64,000 bases of DNA. It comes from JAKFYM01 sp964416595. Its GTDB lineage: Bacteria > Bdellovibrionota > UBA1018 > CAIPTA01. The translations under genes and the position numbers were made by a program. The notes beneath the pieces were generated by a model. The model saw nothing but the letters and a program-made list of their open reading frames with translations, ran no database searches and was not told the origin of the DNA. Positions 8,193-16,848 of this stretch are shown here, piece after piece (the first letter of the stretch is position 1; the number at the start of each line of letters is the position of its first letter). The stretch spans positions 15,395 to 79,394 of the forward strand of contig CAYQES010000009.1 in assembly GCA_964416595.1 (NCBI GenBank), in the 5' to 3' direction.

Positions 8193-9334
8193 TGGCAACA
8201 AAACGTGATTATTACGAAATCCTTGAAGTCCCCAAAAACGCATCCGCAGAGGATCTAAAAAAATCCTACCGCAAAAAAGCCGTTCAATTTCACCCTGACA
8301 AAAATCCAGGCAATAAAGAAGCAGAAGAAAAGTTCAAAGAACTCTCTGAAGCTTATGAAGTTTTATCCAATCCTGAAAAACGCAAGGCTTATGATCAATT
8401 TGGTCATGCCGGCGTAAGCGGAAACCAGGGCCCGTTCGGTGGCGGTTTTAGTGGCGGTGGCTTCGAGGGCGCTAATATCAACGATATTTTCGGGGATATT
8501 TTTGGCGATATTTTCGGGCAAACCGGAGGCGGAAGCCGTCGCCGGCGCAGCAGAAGTCACGGAAAACCTGGGGAAGATTTATCTACTGATCTTTCTATAA
8601 AATTTGAAGAAGCGGCATTTGGTAAAACCGAAAACATCGAAGTATGGCGAGAAACCGCTTGCGAAAAATGTAGTGGCACTGGCTCTAAATCTGGAAAGGC
8701 CCAATCTTGCGGAACCTGTGGTGGCGTGGGCGAAGTGCACTTTCAACAAGGATTTTTTAGCGTGTCCCGCCCTTGTCCTGCTTGTCATGGAGAAGGCATT
8801 GTAATTAAAGACCCTTGTGACAGTTGCCGCGGCCATGGCCGGGTGCAGAAAAAATCCCGCATTGAAGTACGCATTCCGGCGGGTATTGACACTGGCCAAC
8901 GACTCAAACTTTCTGGCGAAGGCAATAGTGGTGTGCGCGGAGGAGATAATGGGGATTTATATGTGAGTATCCAGGTAAAACCCCATGCTATTTTTGAGCG
9001 GGATGGGGAAAACGTGCTCTGCGATATTCCGATCTCTATTGCCCAAGCGGCCATTGGCTCTGAAATAGAAGCGCCTAGTCTCGACGGGAAAGTAAAAGTA
9101 AAAATCCCGAGTGGAACACAAAGCCATCAAACGCTGCGGCTAAAAGGCAAAGGCATTCCTCGCTTGGGAGGTTATGGACGGGGCGACCAACTCCTGCGTA
9201 TACTGGTGGAAACACCCACAAAGCTCAGCCAGAAACAGAAAGAGCTTCTTCTGGATCTGGAAAAAAGCTTTAGCACCGAGTCCCAGCCCCTCACCAGGAG
9301 CTTTTTAGGCAAGGTAAAGGATCTTTTTGGATGA
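8192..9334 (+). CDS. dnaJ: Chaperone DnaJ (Hsp40)
   Basis: DnaJ delivers substrates to DnaK and stimulates its ATPase. The J domain begins M-A-T-K-R-D-Y-Y-E-I-L and contains the H-P-D tripeptide (about residue 33). A Gly/Phe-rich linker with D-I-F-G repeats covers about residues 70-110. Four zinc-binding C-x-x-C-x-G-x-G motifs follow (CEKC, CGTC, CPAC, CDSC), then two C-terminal substrate-binding domains. 380 residues is typical for full-length DnaJ. Its start lies in the T-run of the upstream hairpin. Its stop overlaps the next gene by 4 nt (ATGA), an unusual translational link between a cytoplasmic chaperone and an exported protein. Confidence 0.97.
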   Translation: MATKRDYYEILEVPKNASAEDLKKSYRKKAVQFHPDKNPGNKEAEEKFKELSEAYEVLSNPEKRKAYDQFGHAGVSGNQGPFGGGFSGGGFEGANINDIFGDIFGDIFGQTGGGSRRRRSRSHGKPGEDLSTDLSIKFEEAAFGKTENIEVWRETACEKCSGTGSKSGKAQSCGTCGGVGEVHFQQGFFSVSRPCPACHGEGIVIKDPCDSCRGHGRVQKKSRIEVRIPAGIDTGQRLKLSGEGNSGVRGGDNGDLYVSIQVKPHAIFERDGENVLCDIPISIAQAAIGSEIEAPSLDGKVKVKIPSGTQSHQTLRLKGKGIPRLGGYGRGDQLLRILVETPTKLSQKQKELLLDLEKSFSTESQPLTRSFLGKVKDLFG

Positions 9335-11361
9335 ACATACGCCTTAGTTTGGCGGCCTTTTTGTGTCTACTGCTGGGATCAGCGCCAACGCAATCTGCTC
9401 CCAGCAACTTAGCTTCTATTCCAGAAGAACAAGAAAGAATTTATGCAGAAGCCGAGCGCTTTTATTTAAAAAGCGAAATGAATTCTGCCCTGCAATCTCT
9501 GAATCGTTTTTTCACTTCTACTTCATCTGCTGCTCGCACTCGGATCCGGGGTCATAATTTACGGGGCCTAATCTATTTCCAAACAAGAAACTTGCAAGGA
9601 GCTGTTCAAGATTTTGAATCAGCGGTGCAATTAGCAAATCAAAATCTCGATAAGAGTGATTCGCTTCTACATCTCACCCGTTACAACTTGGGCAATGCCT
9701 TATTCCAGATGAACAGAGCCCAAGATGCGTTCGATACTTTGCAATCCGTAAATAGCGAGGCCCTAGACCAGGACACGCGCATGCGCTTTCACCATTTATA
9801 CGGAAATGTTTTCACGGCAAGAAATCAACCTTTAGAAGCATTGTTGCAGTATTTAACAGCCGCTAACTTGGCTAAAGATGTAGCCGCCAGAGACACTTTT
9901 TTACAAAAGGCCATGAACTCTTCCAAGAGTTTATATTTAAAAAATCCTAAAGAAGATTTGGACCGCATTTCTTCTCTATCCCTATCTGATAGTAGTCCAG
10001 CAGGAGTAGCAGCCCAGATTCTCATGGCCAGGGGCCATATGTATGCAGGGGACACAGACGCAGCCACCAGCTTACTAAAAGAAGCCTTAAACAAGGCAGA
10101 TCCAGGCCACCCCCTGCGCCCCAAAGCCGAAGAAATGCTGGTGGACTTAGGCAAAATTACGGCCGTGAATCCTCAAACCATTGGTGTGCTCTTGCCGCTT
10201 TCTGGAAAGTTTGCGAAATTTGGTCGGCTTTGCTTGAATGCAATTTTTATGGCTTACGGTATTTATGAAGAAATGCCCGAAGCCACCGGCGGCTCTGGAT
10301 TTCGCTTAGTGATCCGTGATTCTGGTGAAAGCGCAGAAACTGCTCAAGAAAAATTTGAAGAGCTGGTGAAAGATGAAAAAGCCATCGCCGTAATTGGGCC
10401 TTTGCTTAGTAAACAATTCCCAGCTGTGGCAAGAAAGGCCCAAGAATTCGGCGTGCCACTTTTTAGCTTGAGTCAGCGGATCGAGGGCAGCCAAATCGGT
10501 TCCTATGTTTTTCCCATTGGTCTCTCCCCCAATCAACAAATAGATCTTATTGTATCGCAAGCCATGGGAAAAAACGGCTACAAGCGATTTGCCATTCTTG
10601 CTCCTAGCGATAGCTTTGGTGATGAATACGTAAATCTTTTCTGGGATAGCGTGGAAAAAGCTGGTGGTGAGATTGTAGGAATTGAACGCTACGAACCCAA
10701 GAGCACAGATTTTCGGGAAGAAGTGAAACGTCTCCTCGGAAAATCCTATATGAATGCTCGCAAAATCGAAGTAGAAGATTTGAAGCGAAGAGCAGATCGT
10801 TATGGCGCCACCCTCAAAGTAAAAGGCAAGCTGCGCCAGCGCTTAATGAAGGCTTATGAAGCTAAAGCCGTGGTAAATTTTGATGCCATCTTTATTCCTG
10901 ACGATCCCGCAACCATAGGCCAATTGGCCCCCGCTTTTGCCGTGGAAGACGTAGAAAACATTCCAATGTTGGGCATTAATACCTGGAATACGTCGGAAAT
11001 CGTGCAACGGGCCGGCCGTTACTTGCAACGCTCACTGTTTGTGGACAGCTTTTTTCCCGGCAGTAAAAATGCGCAAACCATCGAGTTTGTGCAAAATTAT
11101 ATGAAGAACTTTCACTCGATTCCGGGAACCATCGAAGTTCAAGCCTATGATGCGGGAAAAATCTTGATGAAAGCCCTCCAGGATGGGCAACCCCAAAACC
11201 GAGCTAAACTCCGCGATCAACTATTCAATCAGGAAAAATTCGCTGGAATCTCAGGGGAATTTCGCTTTTCTAGTTCGGGCGTGCAAAGAAGCGCCCATTT
11301 GCTTACGGTAAAAGGTAATGGGATCGTAGAAATTCTCCCAGAAGACTCTACCCAAAACTAG
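9331..11361 (+). CDS. Exported TPR plus periplasmic-binding-fold protein, LpoA-like
   Basis: A signal peptide is visible (hydrophobic residues 5-18, cleavage likely after Q-S-A near residue 23). Residues about 27-280 are helical TPR-like repeats. From about 285 (N-P-Q-T-I-G-V-L-L-P-L-S-G) the protein has a type-I periplasmic-binding (leucine-binding-protein) fold with A-V-I-G-P-L-L-S and V-Q-A-Y-D-A strands. TPR followed by such a domain is the architecture of LpoA, the outer-membrane activator of penicillin-binding protein 1A. Unlike LpoA, no lipobox cysteine is evident, so it would be soluble in the periplasm. An alternative is a substrate receptor of unknown ligand. It is coupled to dnaJ and followed by a σ70-type promoter for fliD. 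Confidence 0.6.
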   Translation: MNIRLSLAAFLCLLLGSAPTQSAPSNLASIPEEQERIYAEAERFYLKSEMNSALQSLNRFFTSTSSAARTRIRGHNLRGLIYFQTRNLQGAVQDFESAVQLANQNLDKSDSLLHLTRYNLGNALFQMNRAQDAFDTLQSVNSEALDQDTRMRFHHLYGNVFTARNQPLEALLQYLTAANLAKDVAARDTFLQKAMNSSKSLYLKNPKEDLDRISSLSLSDSSPAGVAAQILMARGHMYAGDTDAATSLLKEALNKADPGHPLRPKAEEMLVDLGKITAVNPQTIGVLLPLSGKFAKFGRLCLNAIFMAYGIYEEMPEATGGSGFRLVIRDSGESAETAQEKFEELVKDEKAIAVIGPLLSKQFPAVARKAQEFGVPLFSLSQRIEGSQIGSYVFPIGLSPNQQIDLIVSQAMGKNGYKRFAILAPSDSFGDEYVNLFWDSVEKAGGEIVGIERYEPKSTDFREEVKRLLGKSYMNARKIEVEDLKRRADRYGATLKVKGKLRQRLMKAYEAKAVVNFDAIFIPDDPATIGQLAPAFAVEDVENIPMLGINTWNTSEIVQRAGRYLQRSLFVDSFFPGSKNAQTIEFVQNYMKNFHSIPGTIEVQAYDAGKILMKALQDGQPQNRAKLRDQLFNQEKFAGISGEFRFSSSGVQRSAHLLTVKGNGIVEILPEDSTQN

Positions 11362-11367
11362 CTTTCC

Positions 11368-11396
11368 TTGCCTGCTATCGGTCCATTCCGTATAAT
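11368..11396 (+). promoter_or_regulatory. σ70-type promoter upstream of fliD
   Basis: TTGCCT (11368-11373), a 17-nt spacer and a perfect TATAAT (11391-11396) lie in the gap before fliD. The TATAAT begins 42 nt before the TTG start of fliD. I see no σ28-type flagellar promoter (TAAA/GCCGATAA) in the gap. Confidence 0.6.
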
Positions 11397-11432
11397 TTAA
11401 TGAGGTGCTTCTTTTATCAAGGAGGATGAAAG

Positions 11433-12809
11433 TTGGCTGCCGTATCTTTAGGTCCTATTGCTTCTGGTCTACCCAAAGACCTCGTGCAACGCTTGGTGGA
11501 AGCGGAGCGCGAGCCCATTAGGCAATTGGAATCACGCAAACAAAACGAAGAGGCACGGCTGAAGCTCGTGCAAGATTTATCCAGCAAAGTGAATGATATC
11601 GCTGCGGGTGTAAAAGATCTCACGCGATTTCGTTCCTTCCGGGATTTGATGGCTGTGAATGGTCGCCCCGAATTAATGGATGTAAGCGTAGATAAAACAT
11701 TAGCCGAGCCCGGAAACTATCAAATTGAAGTGATGCAATTGGCCGGACGATCCTCCATGATGTCCGGCGGATTATCTGATCCCGATGAAACTCAAGCGGG
11801 CGCAGGATATTTTAGCTACACCTTGCCCAATGGGGATGTGCGGGAAGTGTATGTGGATCCAGAAAATAGCACCCTGAATGGCATTGCCAAATTGATCAAT
11901 AGCCAAAAAGACCTCGATCTAACCGCCATCGTGGTAAACGATGGCGTAGATGAAGAGGCCCCCTGGCGTTTAATTGTTTCCCACAATAAATCTGGGGAAG
12001 TGAATGATGCGGAATTTCCTGAATTCTATTTTCTTGACGGCGATGAGGATTTTTCTCTCGATCAAGAACGCATGGCCCAGAATTCAAAAATTAGAGTAAA
12101 TGGGTTTGAAGTAGAATTCGAAGGCAATAAAATCAATACGCTCCTCCCCGGCGTAACCCTAGATCTAAAAGATGCCGCTCCAGGAAAAGAGTTTACTCTT
12201 AAAATACAAGAGGACACGAAAAGCATCCGTGGAAAAGTAGAAGCTGTAGTGCAAAAGTTGAATGAAGTTTTAAGTTTCATTCAAAATCAAAATAAACTCG
12301 ATAAAGACAGTAATACTAGAAATACTTTGGGCGGTGATATCACCCTGCAAACACTGGAATACAAAATTCGCCAGTTAGTGCAAACCCCATTGGCCACTGA
12401 ATACGGTGCTGTCCGCATGGCCGATCTTGGTGTAGTTTTTAATCGCAACGGCTTATTGGATTTTAATGGTGATAAATTAGAACGGATCATGAATGAAAAT
12501 TTCGGAGCCGTATCACAATTTTTTGTCGGCCTAGAGGATGGGGGCGACGGTTTCGCCAACAGAATGGATCAAACTGTACGTGCCCTCACCCGGCAAGAAG
12601 GTGTTGTGCAATCCAGACTAGAAGGTATCCAGCGCCGCATTCGTGATATTGACCGTCAGATCGAAAACAAAGAACGGCAAATCGGTGTGAGCGAAAGGGC
12701 CTTAAAGGAAAAATTCGCCAGACTAGAATCAACAATGGCTAAACTAAAGGCGCAGCAAGCGTCTGTTCAAGGAACTTTAGGGGGCGGAAGTCTTCTTCCG
12801 GGCCTATAG
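11433..12809 (+). CDS. fliD: Flagellar filament cap protein FliD (HAP2)
   Basis: FliD forms the cap under which flagellin subunits assemble. The N-terminus (L-G-P-I-A-S-G-L-P-K-D-L-V-Q-R-L-V-E-A-E) has the FliD_N signature of targeting the 'specific region' followed by a coiled coil. The C-terminal 80 residues form a long heptad-rich helix (about 380-445) and end in a small-residue tail, as in other FliD. The start is a TTG at 11433, 7 nt after a perfect AAGGAGG (11419-11425); no ATG fits the conserved N-terminus. fliS follows 25 nt later. 458 residues is normal. Confidence 0.9.
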   Translation: MAAVSLGPIASGLPKDLVQRLVEAEREPIRQLESRKQNEEARLKLVQDLSSKVNDIAAGVKDLTRFRSFRDLMAVNGRPELMDVSVDKTLAEPGNYQIEVMQLAGRSSMMSGGLSDPDETQAGAGYFSYTLPNGDVREVYVDPENSTLNGIAKLINSQKDLDLTAIVVNDGVDEEAPWRLIVSHNKSGEVNDAEFPEFYFLDGDEDFSLDQERMAQNSKIRVNGFEVEFEGNKINTLLPGVTLDLKDAAPGKEFTLKIQEDTKSIRGKVEAVVQKLNEVLSFIQNQNKLDKDSNTRNTLGGDITLQTLEYKIRQLVQTPLATEYGAVRMADLGVVFNRNGLLDFNGDKLERIMNENFGAVSQFFVGLEDGGDGFANRMDQTVRALTRQEGVVQSRLEGIQRRIRDIDRQIENKERQIGVSERALKEKFARLESTMAKLKAQQASVQGTLGGGSLLPGL

Positions 12810-12834
12810 ATAATCGACCAAGGATGGATAAGAT

Positions 12835-13224
12835 ATGAACCAATACGGAGCAAAGGCATACCACAAAACATCCGTTGAAACGGCTAGTAAGGAAAAAATC
12901 CTATTGATGCTCTATGAGGGCTGTATCCGAAACCTCAAAAAATGCAAACTAGCCATGGAAGCTAAAAATTGGTCAGAAAAAGGCGTGCACCTTGGAAAAG
13001 CCCAAGACATCATCAATGAACTTTCTAATTCTTTAGATTTCGAACTTGGTGGAGATATATCCAGGCAACTAGAAGCCCTATATCTCCACATTTTCAAAGA
13101 AACCACCAAAGCTAATATCGAAAACGATCCGGCCAAAATCGCTCACTGTATTAAAATCTTAGAAACTCTTTATGAGGGCTGGAAAGAAGCCGTAGAAAAA
13201 TTAAAGAGCGGAGAGAAGAAATGA
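12835..13224 (+). CDS. fliS: Flagellin export chaperone FliS
   Basis: FliS binds the C-terminus of flagellin in the cytoplasm and hands it to the flagellar export gate. The 129-residue, all-helical protein has the family hallmarks: Y-x-x-x-x-V-x-x-A-S-x-x-x-L-L-x-M-L-Y-E-G near the N-terminus, then K-A-Q-D-I-I-N-E-L and a central L-x-x-L-Y-x-x-I-x. Position directly after fliD is the standard order. The stop overlaps the next start by 4 nt (ATGA). Confidence 0.92.
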   Translation: MNQYGAKAYHKTSVETASKEKILLMLYEGCIRNLKKCKLAMEAKNWSEKGVHLGKAQDIINELSNSLDFELGGDISRQLEALYLHIFKETTKANIENDPAKIAHCIKILETLYEGWKEAVEKLKSGEKK

Positions 13225-13658
13225 AAAATCTCTACCAATTGCTCGAGGACAAAAATTACTGGTACAAAAAGTACGTATACAGTAACGAGGCCTTTTTACA
13301 AGCGCTCACCCACGCCCCAGAGGTTGCCCTCGACGAATTAGACCTTTTTTACGGAAACCGCGAAAGCCTGCTGAAAATTCTAGAGAACCTAGACACGAAA
13401 ATCCACAAAGAGCTGGATTCTCCCCAATGGCAAAAAGAGCCCACTAGCACCGAACTCACCCGCATTCAGCAATACTTGCGGGAAAAAGACTCCTTCATTA
13501 GCAGAATTGTGGAATTAGACGGTGAAATTCTTGCGCTCATGGAAAAAATCCGAGCAGAAGGACTGGAAAAAATCAAACAACTAGAAAAAAGTAAGAAAGC
13601 CCTTGCTAAATACAAAAGCGCCCACAACTATAATGATAAAATCGATAAACGGGTGTGA
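13221..13658 (+). CDS. Small helical protein after fliS, possibly FliT-like chaperone
   Basis: 145 residues, highly charged and predicted almost entirely alpha-helical, without signal peptide or membrane segment. In many flagellar operons the gene after fliS is fliT, a chaperone for FliD of similar size, and the helical pattern here (leucine-rich heptads at about 50-85 and 100-135) is compatible. I cannot point to a conserved FliT motif, so this is a placement-based guess. Overlap with fliS shows co-translation. Alternatives are an FlgN-like chaperone or a lineage-specific protein. Confidence 0.45.
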   Translation: MKNLYQLLEDKNYWYKKYVYSNEAFLQALTHAPEVALDELDLFYGNRESLLKILENLDTKIHKELDSPQWQKEPTSTELTRIQQYLREKDSFISRIVELDGEILALMEKIRAEGLEKIKQLEKSKKALAKYKSAHNYNDKIDKRV

Positions 13659-13664
13659 AATAGC

Positions 13665-14672
13665 ATGAGAGAAAAAGAGATCGATATCAGCCAAAAGTTC
13701 GAGCGCCAAGCGGGAGTGCAATTCCTTGTTTCGGAAACCATGGATGAGGCCGATGCCACTGGAACGAATCATGTGTACCAGCAAAACGGCAGATTAAATG
13801 TACCCGTACTGGTGAGGAATGCCAAAGTACTATTGGCAGCAGGTGATATTGCACTAGCTAAAAATATTTTTCGCGCTTTAGTAGAAAGCGGCGAAGCCCT
13901 AGGCGTAGCCTATAGCGGCCTTGGAAGCTGTTATGAATTAGAGGGTAAGATAGATCTAGCCATCCGAGCCTACCGGGAAGCCATTATTTTTGAACCCACG
14001 TATGGCTGCTTATTCGCTCTGGCTGAGCTGTACATCAAAAAAGAAGAATACCAGAATGCTGTTGGCACCCTACTGCGAGCCAAAAATTTAAACAAACTGG
14101 GTGCAGCGAATATTTTTGAAATCCATAAAACTCTTGGCAGTTGTTATATGCATCTCGGGCAACTCAATAATGCGGAATCGCACTATCGTAAAGCTTATGA
14201 TATCGACCCCACTTCTGATCCTTTGCATGTAAATATCGGATCCTTGGCCATGAAAAAGGGGGATCTAGCCACAGCCCTTTTACATTTCAAGGAGGCCGCC
14301 AGGATCCAACCTAAAAATTCAGCAGCCTATACTGGTATTGGCTTAGCCCAAACTGGGTTAGGCCAAAAAGAGGCGGCCCATGATTCTTTCGCAGCCGCCC
14401 TGCAAATTAACATCCACGATGTAACCGCTCTTTATCATTTGGTGAAGTGCGCTTATGAACTAAAAAAATTTCATGTAGTTCGTGGCTTATTACAAAGCTA
14501 CATTCAGCACAATGCTGTGAATTCTAATATTTTATATAGCTATAGCGGAATTTTGTACCATAGCGGGTTATTTAAAGAGTCATTGGAAGAGTGTGAAAAG
14601 TTGTTGGCCCTTAAGCCGGATCACGAGGGCGCAAATAAATTAAAAGAAATGATCTTGAAGAAACTGCCCTAA
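13665..14672 (+). CDS. TPR-repeat protein of the flagellar operon
   Basis: 335 residues made largely of tetratricopeptide repeats, seen as repeated G-x-x-Y-x-x-x-G-x-x-x-x-A-x-x-x-Y-x-x-A units from about residue 45 to 330. Repeat units include L-G-S-C-Y-M-H-L-G-Q-L-N-N-A-E and G-I-G-L-A-Q-T-G-L-G-Q-K-E-A-A. No signal peptide, so it is probably cytoplasmic. Position between fliS/fliT-like and a GT9-like gene suggests a scaffold in flagellin export or modification, but that is inference. A perfect 13-bp inverted repeat spans its 3' end. Confidence 0.75.
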   Translation: MREKEIDISQKFERQAGVQFLVSETMDEADATGTNHVYQQNGRLNVPVLVRNAKVLLAAGDIALAKNIFRALVESGEALGVAYSGLGSCYELEGKIDLAIRAYREAIIFEPTYGCLFALAELYIKKEEYQNAVGTLLRAKNLNKLGAANIFEIHKTLGSCYMHLGQLNNAESHYRKAYDIDPTSDPLHVNIGSLAMKKGDLATALLHFKEAARIQPKNSAAYTGIGLAQTGLGQKEAAHDSFAAALQINIHDVTALYHLVKCAYELKKFHVVRGLLQSYIQHNAVNSNILYSYSGILYHSGLFKESLEECEKLLALKPDHEGANKLKEMILKKLP

Positions 14673-14686
14673 GAGTTTCTTCAAGA
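14653..14686. promoter_or_regulatory. Perfect 13-bp inverted repeat at a gene junction
   Basis: TCTTGAAGAAACT (14653-14665) and AGTTTCTTCAAGA (14674-14686) are exact complements around an 8-nt loop. The left arm is in the last codons of the TPR gene and the right arm in the 40-nt spacer. No T-run follows, so it does not look like an intrinsic terminator. It could be a 3'-stability or processing hairpin. Confidence 0.6.
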
Positions 14687-14712
14687 CGCCAAACGCAAGG
14701 AATGCTGGCGCC

Positions 14713-16239
14713 ATGAAGACAAAAAGAATAGCCATTAAACCTGAAAGCTCCTTGGAAGCCATCCTCAGCCTCGCTCCCACGGTTTTGGAATTAAAAGTAA
14801 AACATGCCGGAGCAGAAATTGGCCTAATTGCAGAAGAATGCTTTCGTGAAGCTTCTTTTTTAATACCAGGCATCGATTTTTTAGTTTCAGAGCTCCCCAA
14901 CCAAAACGACTTTGAAATCTATGATTTTTCCAATTTTTCCGGTGAAAGCTGGGGCCTGGAATCCCTAGAATGGAAAGCATATCTCCAGGGCTGCTCCACA
15001 ATTTCTCCCACCAATCCCTACCACCAAATCGATCTTTTTCGTAAAGCGGCCCAATTAGAAAACGTAGAGGGCTGTTTCGAACTATTATCGGCCAAAGTTG
15101 AGCCGGAGGATTTACCAGGAACTCTATTTTCCGGAGATTCTCTACGTATTGCTCTTTGTGCTTCTTCTTTAAGCATTGATCAGTTGCAAGCGGTGCTGCG
15201 TGGATTGGCCAATCTTTCCTTTCCCATTTCCATTCACCTGACAGGAACTATCTCGGAAAAAAGAAAATCGTCCATTTTGCTTTCCGCCTGGGGCGAACAA
15301 TTGAACATAGTGGATTTGTGCGGTCGCCAATCTTTTGCGCAACTGGGAGCCACCCTTAGCCATTGCGATATAGTATTTACAGCACCAGGCAGCCAAGCCA
15401 TTCTTAGCTCTGGTTATGGAACATTCACAGTTTGCATAGACGAAAAAAGAAACCCTCTCCATTATCCCTATGGTCACGGCCATTTAATTTTACAGCATAC
15501 AAATTCTTCGGAATTTTTCTCTTCTCTAAGTGGGATCTCAGCCGAGATCATTCAATTTGCTGTATCTGGCAATAATGGCAATATTCCCTCTCTAGAACAA
15601 TGGCAATCATTTGCTGACGATCGAGTGGACAACTATCTATCGAAATTACGGCTCTTTGTGACTCAACGAATAGAAACTGTATTGGCTGATGGAGGTTCTT
15701 TCACAGAACTTTATTTAAGGCCTTTGCTCTATATGGGTGCAGAAGCTGGAGATGCTTGGCAGTCTTTTTATCGTCTATTATGGGGACACTCCCTAAGTGG
15801 CCTTTCCATAACCTCCCACGAACTGCAAGTACTGCATGATGACACACTACAATCCATTTGTTCTGACCTGAAAGGCCTAGAACAAATGTATGAAGTAGCG
15901 AATTTTGGTCGCATCTACTCTACTTATATTCGTGATAGTTTATGTAAGGGTGACACAAAAAAAGCACAGCATGAAAGTAAGCGCTTACAAGAAGTGGAAG
16001 AATTGCTTTATAGCTTAGGAAAAAGCCATTCGGCGCTGGCTCCAATTTGCGCCTTCCATGAAAAAAGGCAACAACTGATTCCTTTATTAGAGCCCTTGGA
16101 ATTAGCCGAACAAATGACACAGCAGTTCTCTCAAGTTCAAGAACGAGTACTGGTGTTGCTCGACTTAACGAGGAGTTTGTTCCATACTATCTGGCAGAGC
16201 GAATCAGGTCTTTCCGAGGAGGGGCGCTCCGATGGTTAA
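14713..16239 (+). CDS. GT9 (heptosyltransferase-like) protein in flagellar operon
   Basis: The first ~280 residues follow the GT-B layout of glycosyltransferase family 9. There is an N-terminal I-A-I-K-P-E-S-S-L-E-A-I-L-S-L-A-P-T strand-helix and a second half with C-D-I-V-F-T-A-P-G-S-Q-A near residue 220. A short motif follows before N-P-L-H-Y-P-Y-G-H-G, where GT9 enzymes bind the sugar nucleotide. The remaining ~230 residues are helical and match nothing I recognise. Usual GT9 proteins have ~350 residues, so this is an extended form. Located behind fliD/fliS it may glycosylate flagellin or another flagellar protein. That role is inference, and it could instead be catalytically altered, since the acceptor-side motifs are weak. 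Confidence 0.55.
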   Translation: MKTKRIAIKPESSLEAILSLAPTVLELKVKHAGAEIGLIAEECFREASFLIPGIDFLVSELPNQNDFEIYDFSNFSGESWGLESLEWKAYLQGCSTISPTNPYHQIDLFRKAAQLENVEGCFELLSAKVEPEDLPGTLFSGDSLRIALCASSLSIDQLQAVLRGLANLSFPISIHLTGTISEKRKSSILLSAWGEQLNIVDLCGRQSFAQLGATLSHCDIVFTAPGSQAILSSGYGTFTVCIDEKRNPLHYPYGHGHLILQHTNSSEFFSSLSGISAEIIQFAVSGNNGNIPSLEQWQSFADDRVDNYLSKLRLFVTQRIETVLADGGSFTELYLRPLLYMGAEAGDAWQSFYRLLWGHSLSGLSITSHELQVLHDDTLQSICSDLKGLEQMYEVANFGRIYSTYIRDSLCKGDTKKAQHESKRLQEVEELLYSLGKSHSALAPICAFHEKRQQLIPLLEPLELAEQMTQQFSQVQERVLVLLDLTRSLFHTIWQSESGLSEEGRSDG

Positions 16240-16846
16240 TTTGGTCATAAATGGAAAGCGCCAAGAAAAAGATGAAAATATCTTATTCGGCGAATTTTTG
16301 AACGGCCTAAACCGCGATTTAGCAGCCAAATCTCAAGTTATTTCTGTGCTTAAAATCAATGGTGAAACGATTGATGAAGCAAAAGAGCCTAGATTTTCCA
16401 TGCGCTCCCTGGCGCAAGTAGGGAAAATTGAAATTACCACTGTAGACCAAATTGAATTGGCCTTCGAAGCCCTGGCCTCCGCGAAATCCTATATTAAAAA
16501 ACTAATTTCCTACTGCCTCTTAAATGGAGAAAACTACAAAAAAGGCAAAATCAAAGAAGCCGATGCTAACTTCATTCATTTGGTTGATGGATTAGAGAAC
16601 TTAGCTCAACTCGTAATGGCCTCCCAGAGCATCTTAAGAGGAAAATACCGAAAGATTCATACTAATGATTCCTCCTTGCGTATAGCTCAAGTGCGCTTGG
16701 TATCGGCGATCGAGGAGCTTCTGCCAGCAAAAAAACAAAGTGATCATGAAATGCTAGCAGATATCCTTTGCAACGAATTACCTGAAGCCTTGCGCGAAAT
16801 GGCAGATTACGGCATCCCCGTGCTGCAAAGACTTCGCACCTCGTAA
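16232..16846 (+). CDS. Unknown protein, flagellar operon
   Basis: 204 residues; not recognised. It overlaps the GT9-like gene by 8 nt and is followed 2 nt later by the sensor kinase, so it belongs to the operon. The N-terminal ~75 residues look like a small beta-rich domain: V-N-L-V-I-N-G-K, then V-L-K-I-N-G-E-T-I, then K-I-E-I-T-T, a pattern reminiscent of a ubiquitin-like grasp fold. Residues ~75-200 are helical. No signal peptide, cysteines of note or membrane segment. A flagellar accessory or a partner of the adjacent kinase are both possible. Confidence 0.6.
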   Translation: MVNLVINGKRQEKDENILFGEFLNGLNRDLAAKSQVISVLKINGETIDEAKEPRFSMRSLAQVGKIEITTVDQIELAFEALASAKSYIKKLISYCLLNGENYKKGKIKEADANFIHLVDGLENLAQLVMASQSILRGKYRKIHTNDSSLRIAQVRLVSAIEELLPAKKQSDHEMLADILCNELPEALREMADYGIPVLQRLRTS

Positions 16847-16848
16847 CA

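Noticed and set aside
11362..11432. σ28 or σ54 promoter for fliD
   Set aside because: No TAAA-N15-GCCGATAA or GG-N10-GC elements; a σ70-type TATAAT with a 17-nt spacer explains the gap.
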